Shown piece by piece: positions 46,016 to 54,444 of a DNA stretch of 64,000 nt (positions are counted from its first letter, which is position 1; every line of letters begins with the position of its first letter). Under the pieces are notes generated by a model. That model saw only the letters and a list, made by a program, of their open reading frames with translations, had not been told where the DNA came from and made no database searches. This DNA is from Burkholderia metallica (GTDB lineage: Bacteria; Pseudomonadota; Gammaproteobacteria; Burkholderiales; Burkholderiaceae). Both the position numbers and the translations under genes were made by a program. The DNA is taken from assembly GCF_902832845.1 (NCBI RefSeq), contig NZ_CADFDB010000011.1, positions 1-64,000 on the forward strand. The letters run 5' to 3'.

Positions 46016-46486
46016 ATGGAGGCGCAGGTGACGCTCGATTCCTTTTCGCAAAAAATCCTTCGCCTGTTGCAGCTCGACGCGCGCCGTTCCGTTCAGGAAA
46101 TCTCCGACCAGGTCGGCCTGTCGAGCACGCCGTGCTGGCGCCGCATCAAGGACATGGAACAGTCGGGCGTGATCCAGCGCTATACGGCGCTGCTTGATCG
46201 CGAGAAACTCGGCCTGCACGTCTGCGCGCTCGCGCACGTGCATCTGACCCGCCACAACGAAGGCGGCGTCGAGCAGTTCGAGCGCGAGATCGCGACCTGC
46301 CCGGAAGTGACCGAGTGCTACAGCACGACCGGCGAAGCCGATTACATCCTCAAGATCGTCGCGCCGGACATCAAGGCCTACGACGTGTTCCTGCACGAAC
46401 GCATCTTCAAGATCCCCGCCGTGTCGCAGGTGCGCACGAGCGTCGTGCTGCGCGAAATCAAGTTCGATACGCAACTGCCGCTGTGA
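46016..46486 (+). CDS. Lrp/AsnC-family regulator
   Basis: 156 residues: winged helix-turn-helix (LDSFSQKILRLLQLDARRSVQEISDQVGLSSTPCWRRI at 7-44) then a RAM domain (about 70-150). GEADYILKIVAPD near 104-116 is the ligand-binding turn. It belongs to the short one-target class. The next gene, a CDF transporter, converges on it, and upstream lies the exonuclease gene, so no target can be read from context. Confidence 0.88.
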   Translation: MEAQVTLDSFSQKILRLLQLDARRSVQEISDQVGLSSTPCWRRIKDMEQSGVIQRYTALLDREKLGLHVCALAHVHLTRHNEGGVEQFEREIATCPEVTECYSTTGEADYILKIVAPDIKAYDVFLHERIFKIPAVSQVRTSVVLREIKFDTQLPL

Positions 46487-46522
46487 CGCGCACGCACGCC
46501 CAGCAGGCCCGCCGGCGGCGGG

Positions 46523-47680
46523 TCAGGCCTGCGCGGGCATTGTGCGCGTGAAGCCGATCCGGCGCGCGCCGAACTCGCGCTTCAGCGTGTCGGCATCGAG
46601 CCGGCCGGCCAGCGCCGCATCGGTGTCGTGCGGATCGCACGCGAGCGTCACGTCGATCTCGAGCCCCGTACTCAGGTAATGCAGGTTGATGGCCGCCGCC
46701 CGCAGCCCGCGCTGCGCGAGCGCGGCCTCGAGCCCTGCCGCGATCTCGCTGCGCGGCGGCAACGCGAGCGCCGGGCGGCGCGCCGCGTCGTTCTCCGGAT
46801 CGACGTGGATCAGCGCGTCGAGCACGCGCGAGTCGGTCAGCACGCGCGCACGCGCGGTCTCGGCGATGTAGTGCCCTTCGGACACGGAGATTTTCGGGTC
46901 GACGAGGATGTGCGCGTCGACGAGCGCGGCATCGCCCATCTTGCGCGTGCGCAGATCGTGCACGTCGCGCACGCCGGGTGTCGCCGCGAGCAGCGCACGG
47001 ATGTCGGCCGTGTCGCTCGTATCGAGCGCGCGGTCGGAGAGATCCTGCAGCGCGTCATAGCCGAACATCCAGCCCATGCGCGCGACCATGAAGCCGACGA
47101 TCGCCGCGGCGATCGGGTCGAGCAGCCGCACGCCGGCCAGGCTGCCGACGATACCGATCGCAACCACGAGCGACGATGCGGCATCCGAACGCGCATGCCA
47201 TGCGTTCGCGACGAGCATCGCCGAGCGCACGCGCCGCGCTTCGCGCAGCATGTAGCGAAACAGCGCCTCTTTCGACACGAGCACCGTCAGCGCGACGATC
47301 AGCGCGGAAAAATGGACTGCCGGAATGTTTTCGAGATTAACGAGACGGTCGCCGGCCCGCCAGAGCATGCCGACGCCGACCGCAATCAGGATTGCACCGA
47401 GAAACAGCGAAGCGACGGTCTCGTAGCGGCTGTGCCCGTAATTGTGGTCGGCGTCCGGCGATGCGCCGCTATGCCGATTCGCAACCAGCACGACAAAATC
47501 CGAGATCAAATCGGAAATCGAATGCACGCCGTCAGCAATCAATGCCTGCGAATGCGCAATCACGCCAACGGCGATCTGAAATGTCGCGAGGACGACATTC
47601 AGCACAATACTGACGAACGTGCTCTTGCGCGCAACGGTGTGCTTATCTGCGCTCTGCGCGTCGCCGGAAAACGTGGACAT
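46523..47680 (-). CDS. cation diffusion facilitator family metal exporter
   Basis: 385 residues: six membrane helices, then a cytoplasmic domain from about 210. Metal-site residues appear as ALIADGVHSISDLISDF near 46-62 and ANAWHARSDAASSLVV near 157-172 (HxxxD in helices 2 and 5). The His/Asp-rich ASPDADHNYGHSRYE loop near 73-87 is typical of MamB/FieF-like members. A C-terminal extension of about 70 residues follows the usual domain, with a second ferredoxin-like repeat. Zn, Fe or Mn efflux is possible. Confidence 0.9.
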   Translation of the reverse strand: MSTFSGDAQSADKHTVARKSTFVSIVLNVVLATFQIAVGVIAHSQALIADGVHSISDLISDFVVLVANRHSGASPDADHNYGHSRYETVASLFLGAILIAVGVGMLWRAGDRLVNLENIPAVHFSALIVALTVLVSKEALFRYMLREARRVRSAMLVANAWHARSDAASSLVVAIGIVGSLAGVRLLDPIAAAIVGFMVARMGWMFGYDALQDLSDRALDTSDTADIRALLAATPGVRDVHDLRTRKMGDAALVDAHILVDPKISVSEGHYIAETARARVLTDSRVLDALIHVDPENDAARRPALALPPRSEIAAGLEAALAQRGLRAAAINLHYLSTGLEIDVTLACDPHDTDAALAGRLDADTLKREFGARRIGFTRTMPAQA

Positions 47681-47854
47681 GAAATATGAGATATCGGTGT
47701 GCGATACCCGATTCTATCAAGCGCGGCCGGCGAACTCCGCCAATACCCACAAATTTCTTATTTAAATCAACCGCTTATGCGAACAGGTCGCATTTCCATT
47801 CGCACCGGATCATTACATTTCCATGACAGCGGCATGCGCAGCGACCGCTGGAAA

Positions 47855-47893
47855 CAAAAAAGCCGCGCTCCTTCACGGACACGCGGCTTTTTT
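47855..47893. terminator. terminator of the H-NS gene
   Basis: AAAAAAGCCGCG (47856-47867) pairs with CGCGGCTTTTTT (47882-47893). A and T tracts flank both sides. The gap 47681-47854 beyond it holds only the CDF gene promoter region. Confidence 0.9.
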
Positions 47894-47919
47894 GAAGCGC
47901 AGGCAACTTAAACAAACGT

Positions 47920-48213
47920 TTAAATCGCAAACTGTTCACGGTTCTTGCCCGCGATCCAGCGCGGCGGCTTGCCGCGGCCCGACCACGTCGCGCCCGTTTC
48001 CGGATCGCGGTATTTCGCGGCGACGCCGGCGCGCGGACGGCCAACCTTGCCTGCCTTCGCGCGGCTGAGGCCGAGTTCGGCGAGCGAAAAGCCGTAGTCG
48101 GCAATTTTCTGCTTCACGTCATTCAGCACTTCAGCGTATTCACGCGACTTCGCTTCTTCGATTTGCTTCTCCAGCTTCTCCCGCTGGGCCAGCAGGTCCT
48201 TGTAAGAAGACAT
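47920..48213 (-). CDS. H-NS family nucleoid protein
   Basis: 97 residues. An N-terminal coiled coil for oligomerisation (SSYKDLLAQREKLEKQIEEAKSREYAEVLNDV) covers 2-33. The DNA-binding end reads AAKYRDPETGATWSGRGKPPRWI near 67-89, which is the H-NS C-terminal motif with the GRGKPP minor-groove loop. Burkholderia carry many such paralogues (BpH3/Bv3F type). GAAAGGGAAAC marks the start; the longer frame upstream lacks homology. A long A/T-rich upstream region suggests autoregulation. Confidence 0.93.
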   Translation of the reverse strand: MSSYKDLLAQREKLEKQIEEAKSREYAEVLNDVKQKIADYGFSLAELGLSRAKAGKVGRPRAGVAAKYRDPETGATWSGRGKPPRWIAGKNREQFAI

Positions 48214-48350
48214 AGTTTCCCTTTCTATCTGACTAATGGCGCCGGTCTGAGCCAGCTCACCATTCATGAAATATATGTGCCTCGGATTTTCGAAGGCAGA
48301 GATTAGCACAAAAAAGATTTGATAGAAGCGAGATTCATGAAAATCCCGAG

Positions 48351-48366
48351 GTGAATTGAAATTCAC
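48351..48366. promoter_or_regulatory. perfect palindrome upstream of the H-NS gene
   Basis: GTGAATT-GA-AATTCAC lies about 140 bp before the H-NS start, in the A/T-rich 364-bp gap 48214-48577. On the minus strand a -10-like GCTAAT at about 48302-48307 lies downstream of it. The palindrome may be a regulator site; the A/T-rich gap could also be an H-NS autoregulatory target. No gene is seen in the gap. Confidence 0.4.
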
Positions 48367-48577
48367 TCGTGTCATTTTGACCGGTCGCGGCCTTTTCTCA
48401 AATTTTTACGTTCTTACACAGAGATCAGGACATTAGCCATTGGCTATTCGGTCTATCAACATACGCAATTACCCGCATTCGGAAAAATCGAAGCTTTCAT
48501 CGGACGACAACTTTACGAAAATCGGATGGCGCGGTTCGGTAAACGGACAAAACGCGGACGAGTCGCTACCCGCGACG

Positions 48578-49237
48578 TCACGTCACATCTCGCGCGCAGG
48601 CGATCAGCCGTTCGCGCAACGCGCCCGCGTCGGCCGATGGCATCTCGAACGGTGACCGCACGCGGCGGCCTTCGTATCGCCAGTCGGCGCCGTGGCGATC
48701 GACGCCGAGCAGTTCGAGCCCGTCGCGGCGGCCCTCGCCGGTTTCGTATGCGTCCCACAACGCCTGTTCCTCGTCGAAAGCCAGCGGCGGCAGCGCATCG
48801 AGATGCGTGCCGTCGACCCAGCCCATGCGCCCGAAGCCGCCGATATAGCGCAGCCGCTCGACATCGAGCGCCCAGAACGTGAAATCGCCGAGCGCGAGAT
48901 AGCGCGCGGCGTCCGGCTCGTAGCGAAGGTAGCGCGCGGTGACGTGCGGATCGTCGCCGAGCGGCACGAACCGGCCGAGCAGCGTCGCACGCTCGGCGTT
49001 CAGCACGTCGCCGCCGGGGGCGTCGACGACGAGGAAGCCCGCGCGCGGATCGCAGACCAGATTGCGCGTGTGCTCCGCCAGGCCGCTCACGAGGATCACG
49101 GGGCGATGGCTTGCATCGGGTGCAAACGGGACGACCGTCGGATACGGGAAGCCCTGCGGATCGCGCACATGGGTGGCGAGCGTGCCGAGTGCGCAGCGGT
49201 GCAGCAGATGCAGGGCGAGAGCGGGATCGATGTTCAA
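48578..49237 (-). CDS. HugZ-like pyridoxamine 5'-phosphate oxidase family protein
   Basis: 219 residues: an N-terminal split-barrel flavin fold (ALGTLATHVRDPQGFPYPTVVPFA near 14-37) and a C-terminal DUF2470-like part (GFGRMGWVDGTHLDAL near 136-151). HugZ proteins bind haem and take part in iron release, but members vary. The start is TTG 49237 preceded by AGGAG five bases away; an ATG 14 codons upstream lacks such a site. Divergent from the MFS gene. Confidence 0.83.
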   Translation of the reverse strand: MNIDPALALHLLHRCALGTLATHVRDPQGFPYPTVVPFAPDASHRPVILVSGLAEHTRNLVCDPRAGFLVVDAPGGDVLNAERATLLGRFVPLGDDPHVTARYLRYEPDAARYLALGDFTFWALDVERLRYIGGFGRMGWVDGTHLDALPPLAFDEEQALWDAYETGEGRRDGLELLGVDRHGADWRYEGRRVRSPFEMPSADAGALRERLIACARDVT

Positions 49238-49489
49238 GGGGACTCCTGCGGTCGAAGGGCGGCGCGCCGGGCACGCCATGCGCTTCGATGTTACCCGCGG
49301 GCGCGGGGTGTCGCGCATCGGTCGAACGGCCGACGGGGGCGAACACGGGCGACGGGTCGCAGCGCTGCCGCGCCACCCGGTCTCCACCCACCGCCCCCTC
49401 CACCAAACGGCCATCGCCCGGCACGATCGTAAGCGGTTCGATAGAATCGGACAGGTCCGACGGGCGCCGCGTGCGTCCGCGCATTCCTT

Positions 49490-50722
49490 TTGACGAGCCT
49501 TTCCGTGTCCGAATCCTCTTCCCCCGAATCGTCGTCCCCGTTCGCCGCGCCGCCCGACGCGCACCGCGTGCTGTCGCTGCCGGCCCGCCAGCGCGCGCGC
49601 ACCGCGTCGATGGCGCTGTTCTTCGTCGCCGGCATGATGTACGCGTCGTGGGGCGTGCACGTGCCGACCGTGCGCGACAAGTTCGCGCTGAGCCCCGGCC
49701 TGCTGTCGATCGCGCTGTTCGCGGTCGCCGGCGGCTCGATCGCCGCGATGCTGACCATCGCGCGCTGGATCGCACGCGTCGGCTCGCGCACCGCGTGCCT
49801 CGTCGGCGGGCTCGTGATGTCCGCGTGCGCGGCGCTGATCCTCGTCGTGCCCGACTACTGGATGCTGCTCGCGGTGCTCGCGCTGTTCGGCTTCTCGATG
49901 GCGACGCTCGACGTCGCGATGAACGCCGAGGCCAGCGCGGTCGAGATCGCGCTCGGCAAGCCGATCATGTCGTCGCTGCACGGGATGTTCAGCATCGGCG
50001 GGATGTCGGGCGCGGCGGCCGGCGGCGCGCTGCTGTCGGCGGGCATGGCGCCGGCCGCGCATCTCGCGCTCGCGGCGGCGGTGAGCGCCGCGGTGCTGGT
50101 GGCGGCGAGCCCGGCCGTGCTGCCGCACGTGCCGCATCACGAACAGGCGCACGGCGGCGGCAACCGCTGGCGCTCGCCCGCGTTGTGGATGCTCGGCGGC
50201 ATCGCGCTGATCGCGTTGATCGCCGAAGGCGCGATGTACGACTGGGCGACGGTCTACATGCGCGACGTCGTCGCGGCGAGCCCCGCGCTCGCGAGCGCCG
50301 CGTATGCGGCGTTCTCGGGCGGGATGGCCGCCGCGCGCTTCGCGGGCGACGCCGTGCGCGCGCGCTTCGGCGCGCCGCAGCTCGTATTCGCGAGCGCGTC
50401 GCTCGCGTGCGCGGGGATGATCGGCGCGCTGCTGCTGCCGAATCCGGCGGCCGTGCTGATCGGCTTCACGATGATGGGCCTCGGCCTGGCCAACATGATG
50501 CCCGTGCTGTTCGCGGCCGCCGCGCGCGTGAAAGGCATCCACGCGGCCGAAGGGCTCGCGCATGTGGCCGGGCTCGCGTATTTCGGACTGCTGTTCGGTC
50601 CGGTCGTGATCGGCGCGGTCGCGCAGGCCGCGAACCTGACGATCGGCCTGTCGGTCGTCGCGCTGTGCGCGGCGCTCGTCGCGATCATCGCGCCGAAGGT
50701 GCTCGCCCACCTGAAGATCTGA
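49490..50722 (+). CDS. MFS transporter (YbjJ-like)
   Basis: 410 residues and 12 hydrophobic helices, with a 40-residue Ser/Pro-rich N-terminal tail. ASWGVHVPTVRDKFALSPGLLSIALF near 52-77 and VAMNAEASAVE near 143-153 resemble the E. coli YbjJ family of inner membrane permeases; no substrate is known. The start is unclear: TTG 49490 or GTG 49505 are possible, neither with a good ribosome binding site. A symmetrical hairpin follows. Confidence 0.82.
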   Translation: MTSLSVSESSSPESSSPFAAPPDAHRVLSLPARQRARTASMALFFVAGMMYASWGVHVPTVRDKFALSPGLLSIALFAVAGGSIAAMLTIARWIARVGSRTACLVGGLVMSACAALILVVPDYWMLLAVLALFGFSMATLDVAMNAEASAVEIALGKPIMSSLHGMFSIGGMSGAAAGGALLSAGMAPAAHLALAAAVSAAVLVAASPAVLPHVPHHEQAHGGGNRWRSPALWMLGGIALIALIAEGAMYDWATVYMRDVVAASPALASAAYAAFSGGMAAARFAGDAVRARFGAPQLVFASASLACAGMIGALLLPNPAAVLIGFTMMGLGLANMMPVLFAAAARVKGIHAAEGLAHVAGLAYFGLLFGPVVIGAVAQAANLTIGLSVVALCAALVAIIAPKVLAHLKI

Positions 50723-50750
50723 CGGCGCGGCGGCCTCCGCCGGCCCAAAA

Positions 50751-50784
50751 GAAAGCGCGCATGCGTTACCGCATGCGCGCTTTC
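50751..50784. terminator. bidirectional terminator between MFS and LivK-type genes
   Basis: A 15-bp perfect stem (50751-50765 with 50770-50784, loop TTAC). On the minus strand it ends in TTTCTTTT, so it mainly stops the binding-protein gene. Confidence 0.82.
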
Positions 50785-50809
50785 ACCCCTCCTGCGACCG
50801 CTTGTTGCG

Positions 50810-51952
50810 TTACATCTTCACTTCGTCGAGCAGCGACTTCTTGCCGCCCTTGTAGTTGTACAGCGAGATCACGCCGTGCTGCAGGTCGCCCTTCGAGTCG
50901 AAGGTCGTCGTGCCGATCACGCCCGTGTAGTTCGTCGCCGGCATCGCCGCGAGGATCTTCGCCGGGTCCGTCGAGTTCGCGCGCTTCATCGCGTCGGCGA
51001 TGATGTACACGGCGTCATACGTGAACGGTGCGTAGATCTGGATCGGCTGGCCGAAACGCTTCTCGTACTTCGCCTTGAACGCGCCGCCGCCCGGCATCTT
51101 CTCGAGCGACGCACCGGCTTCCGAGCACACCACGTTGTCGGTCGCGTCGCCGGCCAGGTCGGCCAGCTTTTCCGTGCACACGCCGTCGCCCGCGAAGATC
51201 TTCGCGCGCAGGCCGAGCTGCTTCGCCTGTTTCGCGAACGGGCCGCCGGTGGCGTCCATGCCGCCGTACATGATCGCGTCCGGGTTCTCGCCCTTGATCT
51301 TGGTGAGAATCGCGCGGAAGTCGACCGCCTTGTCGTTCGTCGCGTCGTGCGACATCACCTTCAGGCCGAGCGCCTTCGCCTTCTTCTCGAACTCGTTCGC
51401 GAGACCCTGGCCGTACGCGGTCGAATCGTCGACCACGGCCACGCTCTTGATGCCCTTCGAGTGCGCGTAGTTCGCGAGTGCCGGGCCCTGCTGCGCATCG
51501 GTGGCCACCACGCGGTACGTGGTCTTGAAGCCCTGCTGCGTGTAGGCCGGGTTGGTCGCCGACGGCGAGATCTGCACGATGCCCGCATCGCTGTAGATCT
51601 TCGAGGCCGGGATCGACGTGCCCGAGTTCAGGTGGCCGACCACCGCGACGACCTTGTCGTCGACGAGCTTCTGCGCAACCTGCGTAGCCTGCCGCGGGTC
51701 GGCCGCGTCATCCTGCGGGTCGAGTTGCAGCGTGATTTTCTGGCCGCCGATCGTGAGACCCTTCGCGTTGATCTCCTCGACTGCGAGACGCGCACCGTTT
51801 TCGTTGTCCTTGCCCAGGTGTGCAATGCCGCCCGTCAAAGGCGCGACGTGACCGATCTTCACGACTTGATCGGCGGCCGCGTTGCCTGCAGCTGCAACGC
51901 ACAGCATCGCCGCTGCGGTGATCGGCAACAGCTTCTGCATTTTGATATTCAT
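50810..51952 (-). CDS. branched-chain amino acid ABC transporter substrate-binding protein (LivK type)
   Basis: 380 residues starting MNIKMQKLLPITAAA, with a signal peptide ending NAAADQ near residue 23. The mature part is a type I periplasmic binding fold: KIGHVAPLTGGIAHLGKDNENGARLAVEEIN near 27-57, VVGHLNSGTSIPASKIY near 98-114 and AVVDDSTAYGQGLANEF near 160-176. Ligands are leucine, isoleucine, valine or similar. The membrane components are not adjacent, so this is an orphan binding protein using permeases encoded elsewhere. Start 51952. Confidence 0.92.
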   Translation of the reverse strand: MNIKMQKLLPITAAAMLCVAAAGNAAADQVVKIGHVAPLTGGIAHLGKDNENGARLAVEEINAKGLTIGGQKITLQLDPQDDAADPRQATQVAQKLVDDKVVAVVGHLNSGTSIPASKIYSDAGIVQISPSATNPAYTQQGFKTTYRVVATDAQQGPALANYAHSKGIKSVAVVDDSTAYGQGLANEFEKKAKALGLKVMSHDATNDKAVDFRAILTKIKGENPDAIMYGGMDATGGPFAKQAKQLGLRAKIFAGDGVCTEKLADLAGDATDNVVCSEAGASLEKMPGGGAFKAKYEKRFGQPIQIYAPFTYDAVYIIADAMKRANSTDPAKILAAMPATNYTGVIGTTTFDSKGDLQHGVISLYNYKGGKKSLLDEVKM

Positions 51953-52155
51953 GTAAGTCTCCAGTTTCGGTCCCAATAAACGCCATCGCCCGGTGCCCCG
52001 TTGCCATCCCTGTGCTTGCATTCACTGGACGATTCGCCGGTTGCATCGTTCATGCACTTGGCCTCAAGCACGTGAAAACAGCCGCTTTTAGCAGCCGCCC
52101 GTCCGTACTTGCGCGCAAGTGTAGGTGATCAAATTAATTTGTGGGACTTTTTTGG

Positions 52156-52173
52156 GGTAGTGGTAACACTACC
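52156..52173. promoter_or_regulatory. perfect inverted repeat upstream of the LivK-type gene
   Basis: GGTAGTG-GTAA-CACTACC is a perfect 7-4-7 repeat about 205 bp upstream of the start codon, within the 416-bp gap 51953-52368. It could be an operator or an RNA hairpin. The rest of the gap contains A/T-rich sequence at 52130-52155 that may hold the promoter, and a terminator at 52324. Confidence 0.4.
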
Positions 52174-52323
52174 GATACGCGCACTTTGGAACGACTCCTC
52201 GAATATCCCTGCGAGGCCCGCCGGATAAGGGTTTCCGCTAATTCCAGGCGACTCGGTGAAAGGTCGTTTTAAAACATTCCCGCGGCATTTCGATTCGGTA
52301 TTTTGTGCCCGGGATCATTGAAT

Positions 52324-52349
52324 GAAACGCGCGTGACAACGCGCGTTTC
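52324..52349 (-). terminator. hairpin after the nitronate monooxygenase gene
   Basis: GAAACGCGCGT pairs with ACGCGCGTTTC around the loop GACA, 20 bp beyond the gene's stop. The T tract is short, so termination is likely but moderate. Confidence 0.6.
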
Positions 52350-52368
52350 GTCGTCCGATATGAACGAT

Positions 52369-53448
52369 TCAGGCCACCGCCGCGCGCCATTCGGCATCGA
52401 GCGCGGCCACGAGCTGCGACGTCGTCGGCGCGTCGCCGCGCCGCCGCGCGAGCGGTGCGCCCTGCCCGGCCCACAGCGACAGGTAGTCGCCGTCGTTCGC
52501 GCGTGCGGCGGCCTGGCGCAGCGGCTGCGTCAGCGCGTTCTGCACCGGATACGGCGCGACGTCGGCCAAGCGTTCGCCGAGCCGGGCCATCAGCGTGTTG
52601 CGCAGCCCGCGCGCGTGGCGGCCGGTGATCGCGCGCGTGACCTGCGTCGACGTATCGGTGCTCGCGAGCAGGCGCGCCTTCCAGTCCGGCGCGATCGCGC
52701 TTTCCGCGCAGGTGAGGAACGCGGTGCCGAGCTGCGCGCCCTGCGCGCCGAGCGCGAGCGCGGCCGCGATCCCGCGCCCGTCCATGATGCCGCCGGCGGC
52801 CAGCACCGGCAGGCCGGTCGCATCGACCAGTTGCGGCACGAGCGCGAACGTGCCGATCAGCGCGTCGGCGGCCGAACCGATGAACGTGCCGCGATGCCCG
52901 CCCGCCTCGGCGCCTTGCGCGGACAGCGCATCGGCGCCGGCCGCCTGCCACGCGAGCCCTTCGGCCACGTGCGTCGCCGTCCCGATCACGTAGGTGCCGG
53001 CGGCCTTCAGGCGTGCGACGTCGGCCGCATCGAGCACGCCGAACGTGAAGCTCGCCACCGGCACGCGCAGCGCGACGAGCGCGTCGAGCTGCGCGCGGAA
53101 GTCGGGCGCGTAGCGGGCGGGCGCGGTGCCCGGCGGCAAGCCGAGTGTCGCGTTCAGCGGGTCGATCGCGGCCAGTGCGCGCGCGACGGTCGCCGCATCG
53201 GGCGCGGTGTCCGGCAGCACGAACAGGTTGATCGCGAACGGGCGATCGGTCGCCGCGCGGATCGCGTCGACTTCGGCCGCGATGCGCTCGGGCGCGAATG
53301 CGCCGGCGCCGAGGCTGCCGAGCGCGCCGGCATTCGATGCGGCGACGACCATCGCGGTCGTGGTCGACCCGACCATCGGCGCCTGCACGAGCGGCAGGCG
53401 CAGGCCGAAGCGTTCGGAAAAGGGGGTGGAGAGCAGACGGGCGGACAT
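52369..53448 (-). CDS. nitronate monooxygenase family flavoenzyme
   Basis: 359-residue TIM barrel binding FMN. LPLVQAPMVGSTTTAMVVAASNAGALGSLG near 18-47, QGAEAGGHRGTFIG near 179-192 (catalytic histidine in GGHRG) and VLAAGGIMDGRG near 216-227 (FMN phosphate loop) are family motifs. These enzymes detoxify propionate 3-nitronate or similar alkyl nitronates. Divergent from the dienelactone hydrolase gene over 223 bp. No operon partner. Confidence 0.9.
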   Translation of the reverse strand: MSARLLSTPFSERFGLRLPLVQAPMVGSTTTAMVVAASNAGALGSLGAGAFAPERIAAEVDAIRAATDRPFAINLFVLPDTAPDAATVARALAAIDPLNATLGLPPGTAPARYAPDFRAQLDALVALRVPVASFTFGVLDAADVARLKAAGTYVIGTATHVAEGLAWQAAGADALSAQGAEAGGHRGTFIGSAADALIGTFALVPQLVDATGLPVLAAGGIMDGRGIAAALALGAQGAQLGTAFLTCAESAIAPDWKARLLASTDTSTQVTRAITGRHARGLRNTLMARLGERLADVAPYPVQNALTQPLRQAAARANDGDYLSLWAGQGAPLARRRGDAPTTSQLVAALDAEWRAAVA

Positions 53449-53671
53449 GGCGAATCCTTCGATGACGATGCGCGAAAGCGCTTTGTAAAGGCCGGCACAT
53501 CGACTCTATCGAAGCGGCGCAGCGCCGAAAAATGAATAATCGAGATTGAAACGATCGCTGCGCGAGAAGCGCTCGCGTGCCCTGCACCGACTCACGATCG
53601 GTGGCACACTAGGCCGCCCTATTCCACCCCGGGGCGCGCACCGCGCACCCCGTTCGCCAGGAGTTCAGAAC

Positions 53672-54364
53672 GTGACTGCCCAATGGATCGACATCCCGAC
53701 CGGTAACGACAGCTTCGGCGGCTATCTCGCGCTGCCCAAGCGCGGCAAAGGCCCCGCCGTCATCATCATCCAGGAGATCTTCGGCGTGAACTCGCACATC
53801 CGCGCGGTCGCCGACCAGTACGCGTCCGACGGCTTCGTCGCGCTCGCGCCGGACGTGTTCTGGCGCACGCAGCCGCGCGTCGAGCTGACCTACGAAGGCG
53901 CGGATCGCGACAAAGGCATCGAGCTGATGAAAAAGACCGACGTGGGCCTCGCGGTCGCGGACATCGGCGCAGCGGCCGACGCGCTGCGCGCACGCCCGGA
54001 AGTGGACGGCAAGGTCGCCGCGATCGGCTACTGCTTCGGCGGCCAGCTCGCCTACCGCGCGGCCGCGACCGGCAAGATCGACGCGGCCGTCGCGTACTAC
54101 GGCGGCGGCATCCAGAACGCACTCGACCTCGCCGGCAAGATCACGCAGCCGATCCTGTTCCACTACGCGGAAAACGACCACGGCATCCCGCTCACGGCGG
54201 TCGACCAGGTGAAGGCCGCGTTCGCCGGCCACGGCCATGCGTCGTTCCACGTGTATCCGGGCGCCGAGCACGGCTTCAACTGCACGGACCGCGCGTCGTA
54301 CCATCAGCGCGCGTCGGCGCTCGCGCACGGCCGCACGCTGACCTTCCTCGCCGAGCACCTCTAA
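53672..54364 (+). CDS. dienelactone hydrolase family protein
   Basis: 230-residue alpha/beta hydrolase starting at GTG 53672 behind AGGAG. The cysteine nucleophile is in GYCFGG near 113-118, the acid in AENDHGIP near 166-173 and the histidine in PGAEHGF near 197-203. IIIQEIFGVNSHIR near 31-44 contributes the Glu of the triad-switching network. True dienelactone hydrolases act in chlorocatechol breakdown; many homologues act on other esters. There is no chlorocatechol cluster here, so the substrate is open. Confidence 0.9.
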   Translation: MTAQWIDIPTGNDSFGGYLALPKRGKGPAVIIIQEIFGVNSHIRAVADQYASDGFVALAPDVFWRTQPRVELTYEGADRDKGIELMKKTDVGLAVADIGAAADALRARPEVDGKVAAIGYCFGGQLAYRAAATGKIDAAVAYYGGGIQNALDLAGKITQPILFHYAENDHGIPLTAVDQVKAAFAGHGHASFHVYPGAEHGFNCTDRASYHQRASALAHGRTLTFLAEHL

Positions 54365-54444
54365 AAACGGCCGTTCGCGGGTCCGCACAGCGGGCCCGCG
54401 TTATGCTGCCGACATCGCCACGAGTCACAACGGGGGTGACAGCG

